A stretch of DNA of 64,000 nucleotides, from NCBI GenBank assembly GCA_947492185.1, contig CANLMR010000001.1:62001-126000 (forward strand), in the 5' to 3' direction. Positions 44,158 through 53,786 of this stretch are shown here, one piece after another. Source of the stretch: an uncultured Tenacibaculum sp. (GTDB lineage: Bacteria; Bacteroidota; Bacteroidia; Flavobacteriales; Flavobacteriaceae). The first letter of the stretch is position 1. Each line of letters opens with the position of its first letter. A program made the position numbers and the translations under genes. Below the pieces are notes generated by a model. The model worked only from the letters and a program-made list of their open reading frames with translations, was not told where the DNA came from and ran no database searches.

Positions 44158-44331
44158 TTTAAAATTTACTTATTTATGAATGGCAAATATACTATTTAGA
44201 TAACTTTAAAATTATTCTTCATTTATTAATTTTTTTATCTTTTACAAAATTGGAATAAAAACTTTAATAACTGTGACTTCAAAAAAAAATTAGGGTCTAA
44301 CAAATATTAACAATATAAAACTTAGAGAAAA

Positions 44332-44946
44332 ATGAAAAAATATTTGAAATTTCCGATATTATTAGCTTTAATCACAAACCTATTTATTTTAACAAGCTGT
44401 GGTAGTGAAGATGAAGTACCAGGAGAAACTCCAGTAGACCTTCCAACAGCAGTAACAACATATTCAGCTAGATTATTAGCAGCTCCATTAGGTAATGAAA
44501 GTTCTTCTACTTTTATGACTTTTTACAACAATACTATTCATAAAATTAGTGATGCTGCTTCAACAGGAAGTTCATGGGATTTTGGTTACTATTACGGTTT
44601 AAATGATAAAGCTTCTTTTGCTTCTGTAAAGAATTATCCTAGTACTGTTTTTAATTTAACTGCAATTGCTGATGCTGATAAAAATGAATGTTTTTTAAAG
44701 AAATCTACAACTTTCACAGTTACAGATTTTGATGCAATTACATTAGAATCTGAATTAAACAGTTTAGTAAAACCTACATCTCAAGCTGTTTCTCAATTAG
44801 CGGTTAATGATATTATTGAATTTGAAGATGCTTTAGGAAATAAAGGTCTTATTAAAGTTACAAGTATTGTTGAAGGTGATGGACAAACTGGTAAAATTGA
44901 ATTTGATGTTAAAATTCAAATTAACAACGTTCCAGTAATTCAATAA
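44332..44946 (+). CDS. Hypothetical lipoprotein
   Basis: The 204-residue protein has a lipoprotein signal peptide with lipobox LTSC near residue 23 followed by GSEDEVPGE. The mature domain includes GSSWDFGYYYGLNDKASF and DALGNKGLIKVTSIVEGDGQ, a beta-rich pattern common in Bacteroidota surface lipoproteins. Function unknown. It has its own strong terminator and is monocistronic. Confidence 0.78.
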   Translation: MKKYLKFPILLALITNLFILTSCGSEDEVPGETPVDLPTAVTTYSARLLAAPLGNESSSTFMTFYNNTIHKISDAASTGSSWDFGYYYGLNDKASFASVKNYPSTVFNLTAIADADKNECFLKKSTTFTVTDFDAITLESELNSLVKPTSQAVSQLAVNDIIEFEDALGNKGLIKVTSIVEGDGQTGKIEFDVKIQINNVPVIQ

Positions 44947-44964
44947 AAAACAAAACAAAAAATT

Positions 44965-44994
44965 AAAGGTTGCTTTTCTAAGCAACCTTTTTTT
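44965..44994 (+). terminator. Terminator after the lipoprotein gene
   Basis: AAAGGTTGCTT and AAGCAACCTTT form an 11-bp stem with a TTCT loop (44965-44990), and a run of seven T (44988-44994) completes it. Confidence 0.88.
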
Positions 44995-45000
44995 ATTGCC

Positions 45001-45008
45001 TATTTTTG
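45001..45008 (+). promoter_or_regulatory. -7 box of the epimerase gene, predicted leaderless
   Basis: TATTTTTG is an exact TAnnTTTG match and ends only 4 bases before the ATG at 45013. Transcription would begin at the start codon, so the mRNA is predicted to be leaderless. Confidence 0.45.
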
Positions 45009-45012
45009 GAAT

Positions 45013-46017
45013 ATGATTTTAGTTACTGGAGGTACAGGATTAGTTGGATCACACTTATTATATCATTTATCACTAGAAAATGATAAAATTATTGCATTAT
45101 ATAGAACTAAAGAAAAGTTAAAAGCTGTAAAAAAAGTATTTTCTTATTACGCCGGAAATTATGAATACTTATTTTCAAAAATTAGTTGGATAGTTGCTGA
45201 TATTACAGACATTCCTTCTTTACAAAATGTTTTTGAAAATACTATTTCAAGAGTATATCATTGTGCTGCTTTAGTATCATTTGATCCTAAAGATTATCAT
45301 AAAATGAGGCAAACTAATATTGAAGGAACTGCCAATATTGTTAACTTATCTATAGAACATAAAATTCATAAGTTTTGTTTTGTAAGTTCAATAGCTGCAA
45401 TAGGTGATGCCGTTGGAAATAACTTTGTTAATGAAGAAAATGAATGGATTGATAATGGAGATAAACACGGTTATGCAATTACAAAATACGGCGCTGAAAT
45501 GGAAGTTTGGAGAGGTAGTCAAGAAGGACTTGATGTTGTAATTGTAAATCCAGGAGTAATTTTAGGTAGCGGCTTTTTTAATGAAGGTTCGGGAAAATTG
45601 TTTAGTCAAGTATATAATGGTTTTAAATTTTATACTGATGGAATTACTGGATTTGTCGGAGTAAAAGATGTTGTAAATGCTATGATTCAATTAACTGAAT
45701 CAACAATTTTTAATGAGCGATTTATATTAGTTTCAGAAAATAAATCTTTTAAAGATATTTTGTTTTGTATCGCTGATAACTTCAATGTAAAAAAACCAAG
45801 TATCATGGCTACGCCATTAATGACTTCAATTTTCTGGAGAGTAGATTGGTTGTTAACGCTAATTACAGGAAAAAAACCTACAATGACAAAAAATTCTGCT
45901 AAATCTTCGCACAACATAGAGGTATATGATGCAAGTAAAATTATTAATACACTAAATTTTGAGTTTCAAAAAATTGACGATAATATAAAGGAGATTTGTT
46001 TAGAATTTCAAAAATAA
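45013..46017 (+). CDS. NAD-dependent epimerase/dehydratase family protein
   Basis: The 334-residue extended SDR enzyme has the dinucleotide motif TGGTGLVGSHLLYHL at residues 5-19, the catalytic Ser in CFVSSIAAIGD and the YxxxK in HGYAITKYGAEMEV. NPGVILGSGFF fits the substrate-binding region. Possible substrates include sugar nucleotides or isoprenoids; none can be named. It has its own promoter and is convergent with the DUF4296 gene. Confidence 0.88.
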   Translation: MILVTGGTGLVGSHLLYHLSLENDKIIALYRTKEKLKAVKKVFSYYAGNYEYLFSKISWIVADITDIPSLQNVFENTISRVYHCAALVSFDPKDYHKMRQTNIEGTANIVNLSIEHKIHKFCFVSSIAAIGDAVGNNFVNEENEWIDNGDKHGYAITKYGAEMEVWRGSQEGLDVVIVNPGVILGSGFFNEGSGKLFSQVYNGFKFYTDGITGFVGVKDVVNAMIQLTESTIFNERFILVSENKSFKDILFCIADNFNVKKPSIMATPLMTSIFWRVDWLLTLITGKKPTMTKNSAKSSHNIEVYDASKIINTLNFEFQKIDDNIKEICLEFQK

Positions 46018-46488
46018 CTATTCTTCTTCAGAAGTTTTTTCTGACTTCGTTAATCTTTTTTTATGAACTTTATTGATTAAAGAGTCAATTTCTAATTTTA
46101 AATCTTTTTTGTCAGTTTTTTCTGTTTTCTTAACTGAGTCAGAAGCTATAATCTCTTTTTGAATGACTACTCCTTTTTCTTGAAGATTTAATTTAACATT
46201 ATTTAGAAGTTTATCATAACTATCTATTATTGAAGTATAATAGGTATTACTACTTTCAAATCGAGTACTATCTATTTTATACTTTTCAAAAATAAAATGC
46301 ATATAATTTACATCCTTTTTGTTGAATTTGTTTTTTGTCTGTCTAGCAGCTGCAGCAATATGCATATCAGTTAACAATAAAACCATTGAATCTCTAGGAA
46401 TTAGATCTTCTGGTTTTTTGTAAATTGTATTACCTGTACAAGAAACAAATAAAAAAAGAATAGGTATGAAAAACTGTAATCTTTTCAT
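46018..46488 (-). CDS. DUF4296 lipoprotein
   Basis: The 156-residue protein has a lipobox FVSC near residue 17. The DUF4296 domain is visible as LIPRDSMVLLLTDMHIAAAAR and NYMHFIFEKYKIDSTRFESS; the C-terminal third is Lys/Glu-rich. Function unknown. The ATG directly abuts the dihydroorotase stop codon, so the genes are co-transcribed. Confidence 0.88.
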   Translation of the reverse strand: MKRLQFFIPILFLFVSCTGNTIYKKPEDLIPRDSMVLLLTDMHIAAAARQTKNKFNKKDVNYMHFIFEKYKIDSTRFESSNTYYTSIIDSYDKLLNNVKLNLQEKGVVIQKEIIASDSVKKTEKTDKKDLKLEIDSLINKVHKKRLTKSEKTSEEE

Positions 46489-47829
46489 TTATCTATCGAA
46501 TAACAAACGTTTTCCTTTAACTTCTTCGTTAAAAGTTCCTTTATCGTACATCAAAACACCATTTACAAAAGTATGGGTAATTTTTGATGAAAATTCTTCT
46601 CCTTCAAAAGGAGACCATCCACATTTGTATAAAACATTATCTTTTGAAACTTTCCAAGATGATGAAGGGTCAACTAGTACAATATCTGCATAATAACCTT
46701 CCTTTATAAAGCCTCTTTTGGATACTTGAAAAAGTTTTGCAGGATTATGACTCATTTTTTCAACTACTTTTTCTATTGTTATTATACCTTCTTTTACTTT
46801 TTCAAAAAGGGCAATAACAGCATGTTGAACCAAAGGTCCTCCGCTTGGAGCTTTTGCATACAAGTTCGCTTTTTCTTCTAAAGTGTGAGGCGCATGATCT
46901 GTAGCAATAACATCTATTCTATCATCCAATAAAGCTTCCCATAATGCTTTTTTATCGTTCGTTGTTTTTACAGCAGGATTCCATTTGATATGTGTTCCTT
47001 TCTTATCGTAATCTGCATCTGTAAACCATAAATGGTGAATACATACTTCAGCAGTAATTTTCTTCTCTTCTAATGGAATGTCATTTCTAAATAATTCCAT
47101 TTCTTTTGCAGTAGACAGGTGAAAAACATGTAAACGAGCTCCTGTTTTTTTCGCCAATTCAATTGCCTTTGAAGAAGATAAATAACATGCTTCTTCACTT
47201 CTAATAATTGGATGATATTTTACCGGAATATCATCTCCGTATTCAGCTTTAAATTTCGCAGTATTATCTCGAATGGTTTGTTCATCTTCACAATGCACAG
47301 AGATAATCATATCTGTAGAAGAAAATATCTTTTCTAAAACTTCTTCATTATCTACTAACATGTTACCAGTTGAAGAACCTAAGAACAACTTAATTCCTGC
47401 TACATTTTTAGGGTTAGTTTTTAAAAGCTCTTCTAAATTATCATTAGTTCCTCCAAACATAAACGAATAATTTGCATATGAAGTTTTACTTGCGATTTCA
47501 AACTTATCTTCAAGTAATTCTTGAGTTGTAGCTTGAGGAATCGTGTTTGGCATTTCAATAAAAGATGTGATTCCTCCTGCAATTGCTGCCTTACTTTCAG
47601 TGCCAATATTTGCTTTGTGAGTTAACCCTGGTTCTCTAAAATGCACTTGATCATCAATCATACCAGGAATTAAATATTTTCCATGAGCATCAATTACAGT
47701 AACATCTTTAGTTGGGGTAATATTATTATCTATTTTAGTTATAATTTCCCCTTCAATTAACACATCTCCGTTTATAACGGTATTCTCATTTACTATTTTT
47801 GCGTTCTTTATTAAATACGACACTCCCAT
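46489..47829 (-). CDS. pyrC: Dihydroorotase
   Basis: The 446-residue amidohydrolase-fold enzyme cyclises carbamoyl aspartate in pyrimidine synthesis. Features are IDDQVHFREPGLTHKANI at the metal site, GIKLFLGSSTGN with the carboxylated Lys, SVHCEDEQT, HVFHLSTA and IATDHAPHTLEEK. In the usual HxH metal motif the first His is Gln (DQVHFR), so the metal centre may be altered. Allantoinase is an alternative from the same family, but context favours dihydroorotase. It follows the GT2 gene by 3 bases. Confidence 0.88.
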   Translation of the reverse strand: MGVSYLIKNAKIVNENTVINGDVLIEGEIITKIDNNITPTKDVTVIDAHGKYLIPGMIDDQVHFREPGLTHKANIGTESKAAIAGGITSFIEMPNTIPQATTQELLEDKFEIASKTSYANYSFMFGGTNDNLEELLKTNPKNVAGIKLFLGSSTGNMLVDNEEVLEKIFSSTDMIISVHCEDEQTIRDNTAKFKAEYGDDIPVKYHPIIRSEEACYLSSSKAIELAKKTGARLHVFHLSTAKEMELFRNDIPLEEKKITAEVCIHHLWFTDADYDKKGTHIKWNPAVKTTNDKKALWEALLDDRIDVIATDHAPHTLEEKANLYAKAPSGGPLVQHAVIALFEKVKEGIITIEKVVEKMSHNPAKLFQVSKRGFIKEGYYADIVLVDPSSSWKVSKDNVLYKCGWSPFEGEEFSSKITHTFVNGVLMYDKGTFNEEVKGKRLLFDR

Positions 47830-47832
47830 ATT

Positions 47833-48552
47833 TTATTTTGGTAATCCTTTTAATCTCATTTTAATAACTCCAAATAAAGCTTCGGATACAATACCACCAC
47901 TCATTTTTGATTCTCCTAATGTTCTATCGGTAAAAATTACTGATACTTCCTTAATTGAAAAACCGTGCTTCCAAGCCTTATATTTCATTTCTATTTGAAA
48001 AGCATATCCAACAAATCTAATCTTATCAAGTTTAATCGTTTGTAAAACTTTTCTGCTCCAACATACAAATCCTGCCGTTGTATCGTTCACAGGAATTCCT
48101 GTAATAAATCGAACATATTTAGAAGCAAAATATGAAAGTAACACACGATGCATCGGCCAATTAACCACATTAACTCCTACAGAATAACGCGAACCTACAG
48201 ATACATTTGCACCTTCAACAGCACAGGCATTATATAATCTCACTAAATCATTTGGGTTATGAGAAAAATCTGCATCCATTTCTATAATATATTCATAGTC
48301 TCTCTCAAGTGCCCATTTAAATCCATGAATATATGCAGTACCCAATCCGTTTTTACCCGTTCTTTTTTCTAAGTGTAATTGACTTGGAAATTCTGCTTGT
48401 AAATTTTCAACGATAGTGGCAGTACCATCAGGTGAGTTATCGTCAACAATTAAAACTTCAAATACTTTTTCTTGGTCAAAAGTAGCTCGAATGATTGCTT
48501 CGATATTTTCTTTTTCATTGTACGTAGGAATGATGACTAGTGTGTCAGACAT
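47833..48552 (-). CDS. Polyprenol monophosphomannose synthase-like GT2 glycosyltransferase
   Basis: The 239-residue protein is a GT-A fold glycosyltransferase with VIIPTYNEKENIEAIIR, VLIVDDNSPDGTA, EMDADFSHNP (DxD-like) and GSRYSVGVNVVNWP. It has no transmembrane region, as in single-domain dolichol/polyprenol phosphate mannose synthases. It should transfer a sugar from a nucleotide donor to a polyprenyl phosphate at the inner membrane. First gene of an operon with pyrC and DUF4296. Confidence 0.9.
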   Translation of the reverse strand: MSDTLVIIPTYNEKENIEAIIRATFDQEKVFEVLIVDDNSPDGTATIVENLQAEFPSQLHLEKRTGKNGLGTAYIHGFKWALERDYEYIIEMDADFSHNPNDLVRLYNACAVEGANVSVGSRYSVGVNVVNWPMHRVLLSYFASKYVRFITGIPVNDTTAGFVCWSRKVLQTIKLDKIRFVGYAFQIEMKYKAWKHGFSIKEVSVIFTDRTLGESKMSGGIVSEALFGVIKMRLKGLPK

Positions 48553-48602
48553 TAATTTTAAGTTTCGTTAAAAATAAGGACAAAGATAAACTAATTTATT
48601 GC

Positions 48603-48610
48603 TAATTTTG
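48603..48610 (+). promoter_or_regulatory. -7 box of the DUF4271-hemD operon
   Basis: TAATTTTG matches TAnnTTTG exactly. An in-frame GTG at 48610 touches the box, so the true start is the ATG at 48646. Confidence 0.45.
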
Positions 48611-48645
48611 TGTTAATTGAATTATTCTCTGACCACAACACCTTG

Positions 48646-49281
48646 ATGGAATTAATTAGCAGAAATTTAGAGTCAAATGACTGGATTACATTAGTTTTTA
48701 TAATAGCAATGGTATTAATCGCTTTTATGAAGCTATACAAACCTCAACTTTTATTGGGGTATTCAATAGCATTATTCTCACAAGGTTTTATAGAAAATAG
48801 AACAGAAAAAAATCCATCTACCTTTTCTACTTTTCATGTACTAATATTTTCTTTTACAACGCTTATTTTTGCTCTTACTCTTTATTTTATTATCTCTGAT
48901 CTTTTACCGAAAATATCATATGGTTACTTACTTCTATTTCTAGGAATAACTAGTTATATGATTTTAAAATTTCTTTTCATTAGAATAATTGCTCATACTT
49001 TAAATATTGAAGAAACCACAAGATATTATATCTTTTCAAAATCTGGTTATCTATACAATATTAGCTTATGGTTGTTTCCAATATTGATTTTGTTTCATTA
49101 TGGATATTCAAACATTACTTTTTTACTTGTTTTCATTTGTTTATTAATGATTTTTAGAAGTTTTTTAATTCTTAGAAATAACAAAAAGCTGATTTTTAAT
49201 AACTTCTTCTATTTTATTTTGTACTTTTGCACCCTCGAATTAGCTCCTTTGCTAATTATATATAAAACAACAACGACGTAA
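48646..49281 (+). CDS. DUF4271 membrane protein
   Basis: From the ATG at 48646 (MELISRNLESNDW) the protein has 211 residues with about six transmembrane helices. Family features include WITLVFIIAMVLIAFMKLYK, then RIIAHTLNIEETTRYYIF and the C-terminal FYFILYFCTLELAPLLIIYK. DUF4271 is almost always upstream of hemD in Flavobacteriia; its function is unknown. The hemD gene starts 12 bases after its stop. Confidence 0.88.
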   Translation: MELISRNLESNDWITLVFIIAMVLIAFMKLYKPQLLLGYSIALFSQGFIENRTEKNPSTFSTFHVLIFSFTTLIFALTLYFIISDLLPKISYGYLLLFLGITSYMILKFLFIRIIAHTLNIEETTRYYIFSKSGYLYNISLWLFPILILFHYGYSNITFLLVFICLLMIFRSFLILRNNKKLIFNNFFYFILYFCTLELAPLLIIYKTTTT

Positions 49282-49293
49282 AGAGAAAGTTTT

Positions 49294-50040
49294 ATGAAAG
49301 TGAAAACCATTTTAGTGTCTCAACCAGCACCAAAAACAGAAACTTCACCTTACTTTGATTTAGCTGAAAAGCAAAAAGTAAAAGTTGATTTTAGATCATT
49401 TATCCATGTTGAAGGAATTCCGACTAAGGAAGTAAGAGCTCAAAAAATTGACTTGAGTAATTTCTCAGCAATTATTTTAACAAGTAGAAATGCTGTAGAT
49501 CATTTTTTTAGAATAGCTCAAGAAATGCGTTTTACTGTTCCTGATGATATGAAATATTTCTGTCAGTCTGAAGCAGTTGCTTATTACCTTCAAAAATACG
49601 TGGTTTATCGTAAACGTAAAATTTATGTAGGTACACGTACTTTTCCTGAATTAACAAAGCTTATCAAGAAACATAAAGACGAGAAGTTTATGCTTCCGAG
49701 TTCTGATAAGTTAAAACCACTTATTCCAGACGAGTTAAACAAATTAGGAGTAGATTGGAAAAGAGCAGATTTATATCGAACTGTTGTTAGCGATTTATCT
49801 GATTTAGAAGATGTGTTTTATGACGTGTTAGTTTTCTTTAGCCCTTCTGGTATAGAAAGTTTATTTGAGAACTTCCCTGATTTTAAACAAAATAACACAA
49901 GAATTGCCGTTTTCGGTAATTCTACAATTAAAGCTGTAGAAGCAAGAGGTTTACGTGTAGATATTGCTGCGCCAACACCTGAAACACCTTCTATGACAAT
50001 GGCTTTAGAAAAATATATTAAAGAAGTAAATAAAAAATAA
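49294..50040 (+). CDS. hemD: Uroporphyrinogen-III synthase
   Basis: The 248-residue two-domain enzyme cyclises hydroxymethylbilane in haem synthesis. Key regions are TILVSQPAPKTETSPYF at the N-terminus, AIILTSRNAVDHFF, and DVLVFFSPSGIESLFENF with IAVFGNSTIKAVEARGLRVD in the second domain. Sequence is divergent as usual for HemD, but the layout and the DUF4271 neighbour support it. A strong terminator follows. Confidence 0.88.
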   Translation: MKVKTILVSQPAPKTETSPYFDLAEKQKVKVDFRSFIHVEGIPTKEVRAQKIDLSNFSAIILTSRNAVDHFFRIAQEMRFTVPDDMKYFCQSEAVAYYLQKYVVYRKRKIYVGTRTFPELTKLIKKHKDEKFMLPSSDKLKPLIPDELNKLGVDWKRADLYRTVVSDLSDLEDVFYDVLVFFSPSGIESLFENFPDFKQNNTRIAVFGNSTIKAVEARGLRVDIAAPTPETPSMTMALEKYIKEVNKK

Positions 50041-50060
50041 TTTTCTTCTTTACCTAAAAC

Positions 50061-50092
50061 AAAAACCTCGCAAATTTGCGAGGTTTTTGTTT
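50061..50092 (+). terminator. hemD: hemD terminator
   Basis: A fully palindromic 28-base segment (AAAAACCTCGCAAA with TTTGCGAGGTTTTT, 50061-50088) forms a GC-rich hairpin with flanking A and T runs, active in either direction. Confidence 0.88.
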
Positions 50093-50155
50093 TTTATAGT
50101 TTTTATCTAAATTAGCTTACCAACTTTATAGATTCTAATTACATCTAACACTACT

Positions 50156-52309
50156 ATGGCTGAAGAGGGGAATATCAAGGAAAAGAAATGGCAAACTGTA
50201 TTAAAGTTCTTAGCAGCATACTTAGTTGCTGCCTGGACCTTTTTACAATTTGTTGACTGGGCTTTAGTTCGTTATAATATATCTCCGTATTGGGTAGACA
50301 TGCTACTTTGGGTTTTTATTGGAATTATTCCATCTCTTGCAATCTATTTATATAATAAAGAAAGAATTAACCAAAAAATTTTAAAACTACGAGAGAAAAT
50401 TATTTTCCCTCTGAACGGACTGGTAGTTGCTTTAGTTCTTTTTTTTGGTTTTGGAAATAGTGACTTAGGCTCAACTACAAAAAAAGTAAGCTTTAAAGAT
50501 GATTTAGGAGAGCTAAAAACTGAAACAATAACTAAAGAGGAGTTTAGAGTTGGTATACCTATTTTTAACTTTCAACAAATCATTAAAGACAGCACAAGTA
50601 TATGGTTAGGTAATACAATAAACAAATTGCTTGAATTAGATTTAAAGCAAGATAAAAATGTTTCTCCAGAATCTTCTTATACTGAAAATACTATTGACAA
50701 AATAAGATCTAGTTCTGTTTTTAACAAATACTATGTAGATGGTGAGTATAAAATAGAAAATGGAATTTACACAATTACACCAATTGTACATAACAGTAAA
50801 AATGGAAAAGAAATAGCTAAAAAAACATTTAGTGGGACTGATTTCTTTTCATTAATTGATGAAATTAGTGTTTATATTAAAGATAATATTGGTATCGTTG
50901 AGGAAATGCGTGATCGTTATATAGATTTAAGCATAAAAGAGATGACCACCAGTTCTATGAAAGCTCTTGAAGCTTGGGCTAAAAGAAATTATGATGAAGC
51001 TGTGAAAGTTGACAGTTCTTTTACTCTTGCCTATTTTCACAACGCAAAACAAAGAAACAGGTATAGCCATGGAGAACTTGAAGAGAAATACTTAATTGAT
51101 AAAGCATATGAATTAAAAAACAACTTACCCATCCAAAGTCAATTTGAAATTTTAATGTACAAACACATTATTTATAACAGATGGAAAGATGCAGAAGAGC
51201 TTATTAATTATCAACTTGAAATAGAACCGAATAACGAAGATTATAATAGGTTATTGGATATGATATTTAGTGAAACTAAAAACATTAAAGGTTTTTATGA
51301 TCATGCTTTAAAACGATTCAGTACTTCAAAAAATGAAGACAATGCAAGAAGTTATTTCATGTCCTTAATTTTAAATGAAAAGTATGATGAAGCAGTTAAT
51401 TTAATTAAAACTTACGAGTTACTTTCCCCAAATACAGAAGAAGTTCAACGAGTAAAAGCGTATTCTTATTTAGTCGGCGGAAAATTAGATGAGGCTAAAA
51501 GAATTTATAAAAAAATGAAATTAAATTGGCCTAAAGAATCCATTTACCAAACTACAGTTGATGACTATATAGAATTCCATCAAAATAATACTGTAACATT
51601 TAACACTAATGCCTATAACGGCACATATCGAGCAATTTCATCTGAGCAACAAGTAACTTATTTTAACAACAATAATTCTTATTACATTCAGTACAAAAAT
51701 CAATTATTAAATAAAGCTATTCCTTATAAAAATAATATTTTATTAGCCCTTGATGCTGGATGGATTTCAGGAGCTAAACATGTTTTTGAAAGAGATAGCT
51801 TAGGAAGTCTATTTAGAGTAAAAGTCGATCAATTTAATCATAGAGGATCAATAACTCTTTATTACTACTCCGAAACAGAAGAAATTATAAATGCTTATAA
51901 AACGTTTCAATCACATAATTTTGAGAGCTTAGAAGGAATATTTACTAACTTAATTAAGAAACACCCTGAACATTGGTTTTTAAAAGATGGTTTACGTCAT
52001 ATTAACTATAGAAAACAATTAGGGTCTAAAAAATTAAAAGATCAGTATAAAAAAATAATTGGTAACTATAGTAATCGAAAGTTCTGGGTTGAAAACGAAA
52101 AATTATATTATAAGAGGGATAATCTTCCTAAAGTTGAAATATTTCCAATCTCTGAAAATAGATATATTAGTTTATCAAATTTTACTACTCATTATGGTTT
52201 TGAATTAACTTCAGATAATAAAACAGCTTCTTTTTCTTGGTCTTATGACGTTGGAAAGAAAGAATGGATTAAAGCTGAAAACAGTACTAATTATCTTTTA
52301 AAAGATTAA
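50156..52309 (+). CDS. Tetratricopeptide-repeat protein with N-terminal membrane domain
   Basis: The 717-residue protein has an N-terminal region with three membrane helices (about 16-35, 44-64 and 80-100), including LKFLAAYLVAAWTFLQFVDW. A globular domain with FRVGIPIFNF and a TolB-N-like part follows, then TPR-like helices from about residue 270 to 480 and a C-terminal beta-rich domain. The N-terminus resembles membrane-bound regulators and cyclase-like proteins that couple TPRs to an inner-membrane anchor. No catalytic domain was recognised. Monocistronic with its own terminator. Confidence 0.7.
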   Translation: MAEEGNIKEKKWQTVLKFLAAYLVAAWTFLQFVDWALVRYNISPYWVDMLLWVFIGIIPSLAIYLYNKERINQKILKLREKIIFPLNGLVVALVLFFGFGNSDLGSTTKKVSFKDDLGELKTETITKEEFRVGIPIFNFQQIIKDSTSIWLGNTINKLLELDLKQDKNVSPESSYTENTIDKIRSSSVFNKYYVDGEYKIENGIYTITPIVHNSKNGKEIAKKTFSGTDFFSLIDEISVYIKDNIGIVEEMRDRYIDLSIKEMTTSSMKALEAWAKRNYDEAVKVDSSFTLAYFHNAKQRNRYSHGELEEKYLIDKAYELKNNLPIQSQFEILMYKHIIYNRWKDAEELINYQLEIEPNNEDYNRLLDMIFSETKNIKGFYDHALKRFSTSKNEDNARSYFMSLILNEKYDEAVNLIKTYELLSPNTEEVQRVKAYSYLVGGKLDEAKRIYKKMKLNWPKESIYQTTVDDYIEFHQNNTVTFNTNAYNGTYRAISSEQQVTYFNNNNSYYIQYKNQLLNKAIPYKNNILLALDAGWISGAKHVFERDSLGSLFRVKVDQFNHRGSITLYYYSETEEIINAYKTFQSHNFESLEGIFTNLIKKHPEHWFLKDGLRHINYRKQLGSKKLKDQYKKIIGNYSNRKFWVENEKLYYKRDNLPKVEIFPISENRYISLSNFTTHYGFELTSDNKTASFSWSYDVGKKEWIKAENSTNYLLKD

Positions 52310-52331
52310 ATCATTACAATATAAACTGCTC

Positions 52332-52360
52332 AAAACCAATCTAAATAGATTGGTTTTTTT
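52332..52360 (+). terminator. Terminator after the TPR gene
   Basis: AAAACCAATCTA and TAGATTGGTTTT form a 12-bp stem with a 2-base loop (52332-52357), followed by three more T. Confidence 0.85.
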
Positions 52361-52402
52361 GTATTAAATTAAACTTTTCTTTTCAAATCAAGTCTTAATT
52401 TT

Positions 52403-53776
52403 ATGGAAAACAAGCACATTCTTCATTTATATAATAGAATTGGATTTGGTATTCTTCCTAAAGAATTAGAGAAATTAAAATCCAAAACTCGTTCTGAAGT
52501 TATTGATACTATCTTTCAATCTTCTGAAAATATAAGTCCATTATATATTGACACCAAATTCTTGAATTCTGTTTCTTTAAAAAGTCTGAAAAACAAATCG
52601 AAGAGAAAAGAATTAATGAAAATCAGTCGAAAAAAAGTTCGTGAGTTAAATCTCATCTGGATGGATAGACTTGTAAATCCTAGGGAAATATTACGAGAAA
52701 AAATGACCTTATTTTGGGCGAATCATTTTGTTTGTGAAGACAAAAATGTTCTGCATGTTTTACAATATAACAACACCTTAAGAAAACATGCTTTAGGAAA
52801 CTTTGGAGGTTTTGTTAAGGCTATTTCCAAAGAACCGGTAATGCTAAAATATTTAAACAACAAACAAAATAAAAAAAACCGTCCAAATGAAAACTTTGCT
52901 CGTGAACTTTTAGAGCTTTTTACAATTGGTCAAGGAAATTATTCTGAAAAAGATATACAAGAAAGTGCTAGAGCATTCACAGGTTATAATCATAAATTCA
53001 ATGGAGATTTTATTCTTCGAAGAAGACAACATGATTATGGAAAAAAAGTTTTTTTTGATCGATCAGGAAATTTTGATGGAAATGATATTGTTGACATAAT
53101 TCTTCAACAAAAACAATGTGCTCGTTTTATATGCGAAAAGATTTATAAATACTTTGTAAATGATAAAATAAATACCATTAGAATTGAAGAGATGACTTCT
53201 ATTTTCTTTAAAGATTACAACATTGAAAAACTTATGAAATATGTGTTGCTATCAGATTGGTTTTACGATGAAGAAAATATTGGAACCAAAATAAAGTCTC
53301 CAATTGAACTTTTAGCAACTATTCATAAAACGGTTCCGTTTAAATTTCAAAAATCAAAACAGCAATTACTAATTCAAAAATTACTAGGTCAAATTTTACT
53401 TTTTCCACCTAATGTCGCAGGTTGGAAAACGGGAAAAGGTTGGATTGATAGCAATACCATGGTTGCAAGATTAAGACTAGCATCTGTCCTTTTAAATAAT
53501 GCAGAGATTAGTTACTCCGAAAAAGATGATTTTAAAGCCGTTGTAAATTCTATTAAAAAAGAAAAAAGACGTAAGAGAGCTTTTATAAAGACAGATGCAA
53601 ACTGGGAAATATTCAATAAAAATTACAGAACGATTTCAAATAAAGAACTTTTCGAAAGTTTACTTCTTTGTCCAATTAATAGTGGAACAAAAGAAATCAT
53701 AGCACAATACATTGATTTACCTAAAAAAGATTTTTGTATTCAATTAATGTCTTTACCTGAATATCAACTTTGTTAA
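52403..53776 (+). CDS. DUF1800-domain protein
   Basis: The 457-residue protein has the family opening HLYNRIGFGILPKELEKL and the signature FWANHFV, NFARELLELFTIGQGNYSE and AFTGYNHKF. The C-terminal half includes ILLFPPNVAGWKTGKGWIDS. DUF1800 and DUF1501 genes occur as strict pairs; the pair is exported or envelope-linked with unknown chemistry. No clear signal peptide is visible here. The partner gene starts 10 bases after its stop. Confidence 0.92.
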   Translation: MENKHILHLYNRIGFGILPKELEKLKSKTRSEVIDTIFQSSENISPLYIDTKFLNSVSLKSLKNKSKRKELMKISRKKVRELNLIWMDRLVNPREILREKMTLFWANHFVCEDKNVLHVLQYNNTLRKHALGNFGGFVKAISKEPVMLKYLNNKQNKKNRPNENFARELLELFTIGQGNYSEKDIQESARAFTGYNHKFNGDFILRRRQHDYGKKVFFDRSGNFDGNDIVDIILQQKQCARFICEKIYKYFVNDKINTIRIEEMTSIFFKDYNIEKLMKYVLLSDWFYDEENIGTKIKSPIELLATIHKTVPFKFQKSKQQLLIQKLLGQILLFPPNVAGWKTGKGWIDSNTMVARLRLASVLLNNAEISYSEKDDFKAVVNSIKKEKRRKRAFIKTDANWEIFNKNYRTISNKELFESLLLCPINSGTKEIIAQYIDLPKKDFCIQLMSLPEYQLC

Positions 53777-53786
53777 TTTGAAGAAC

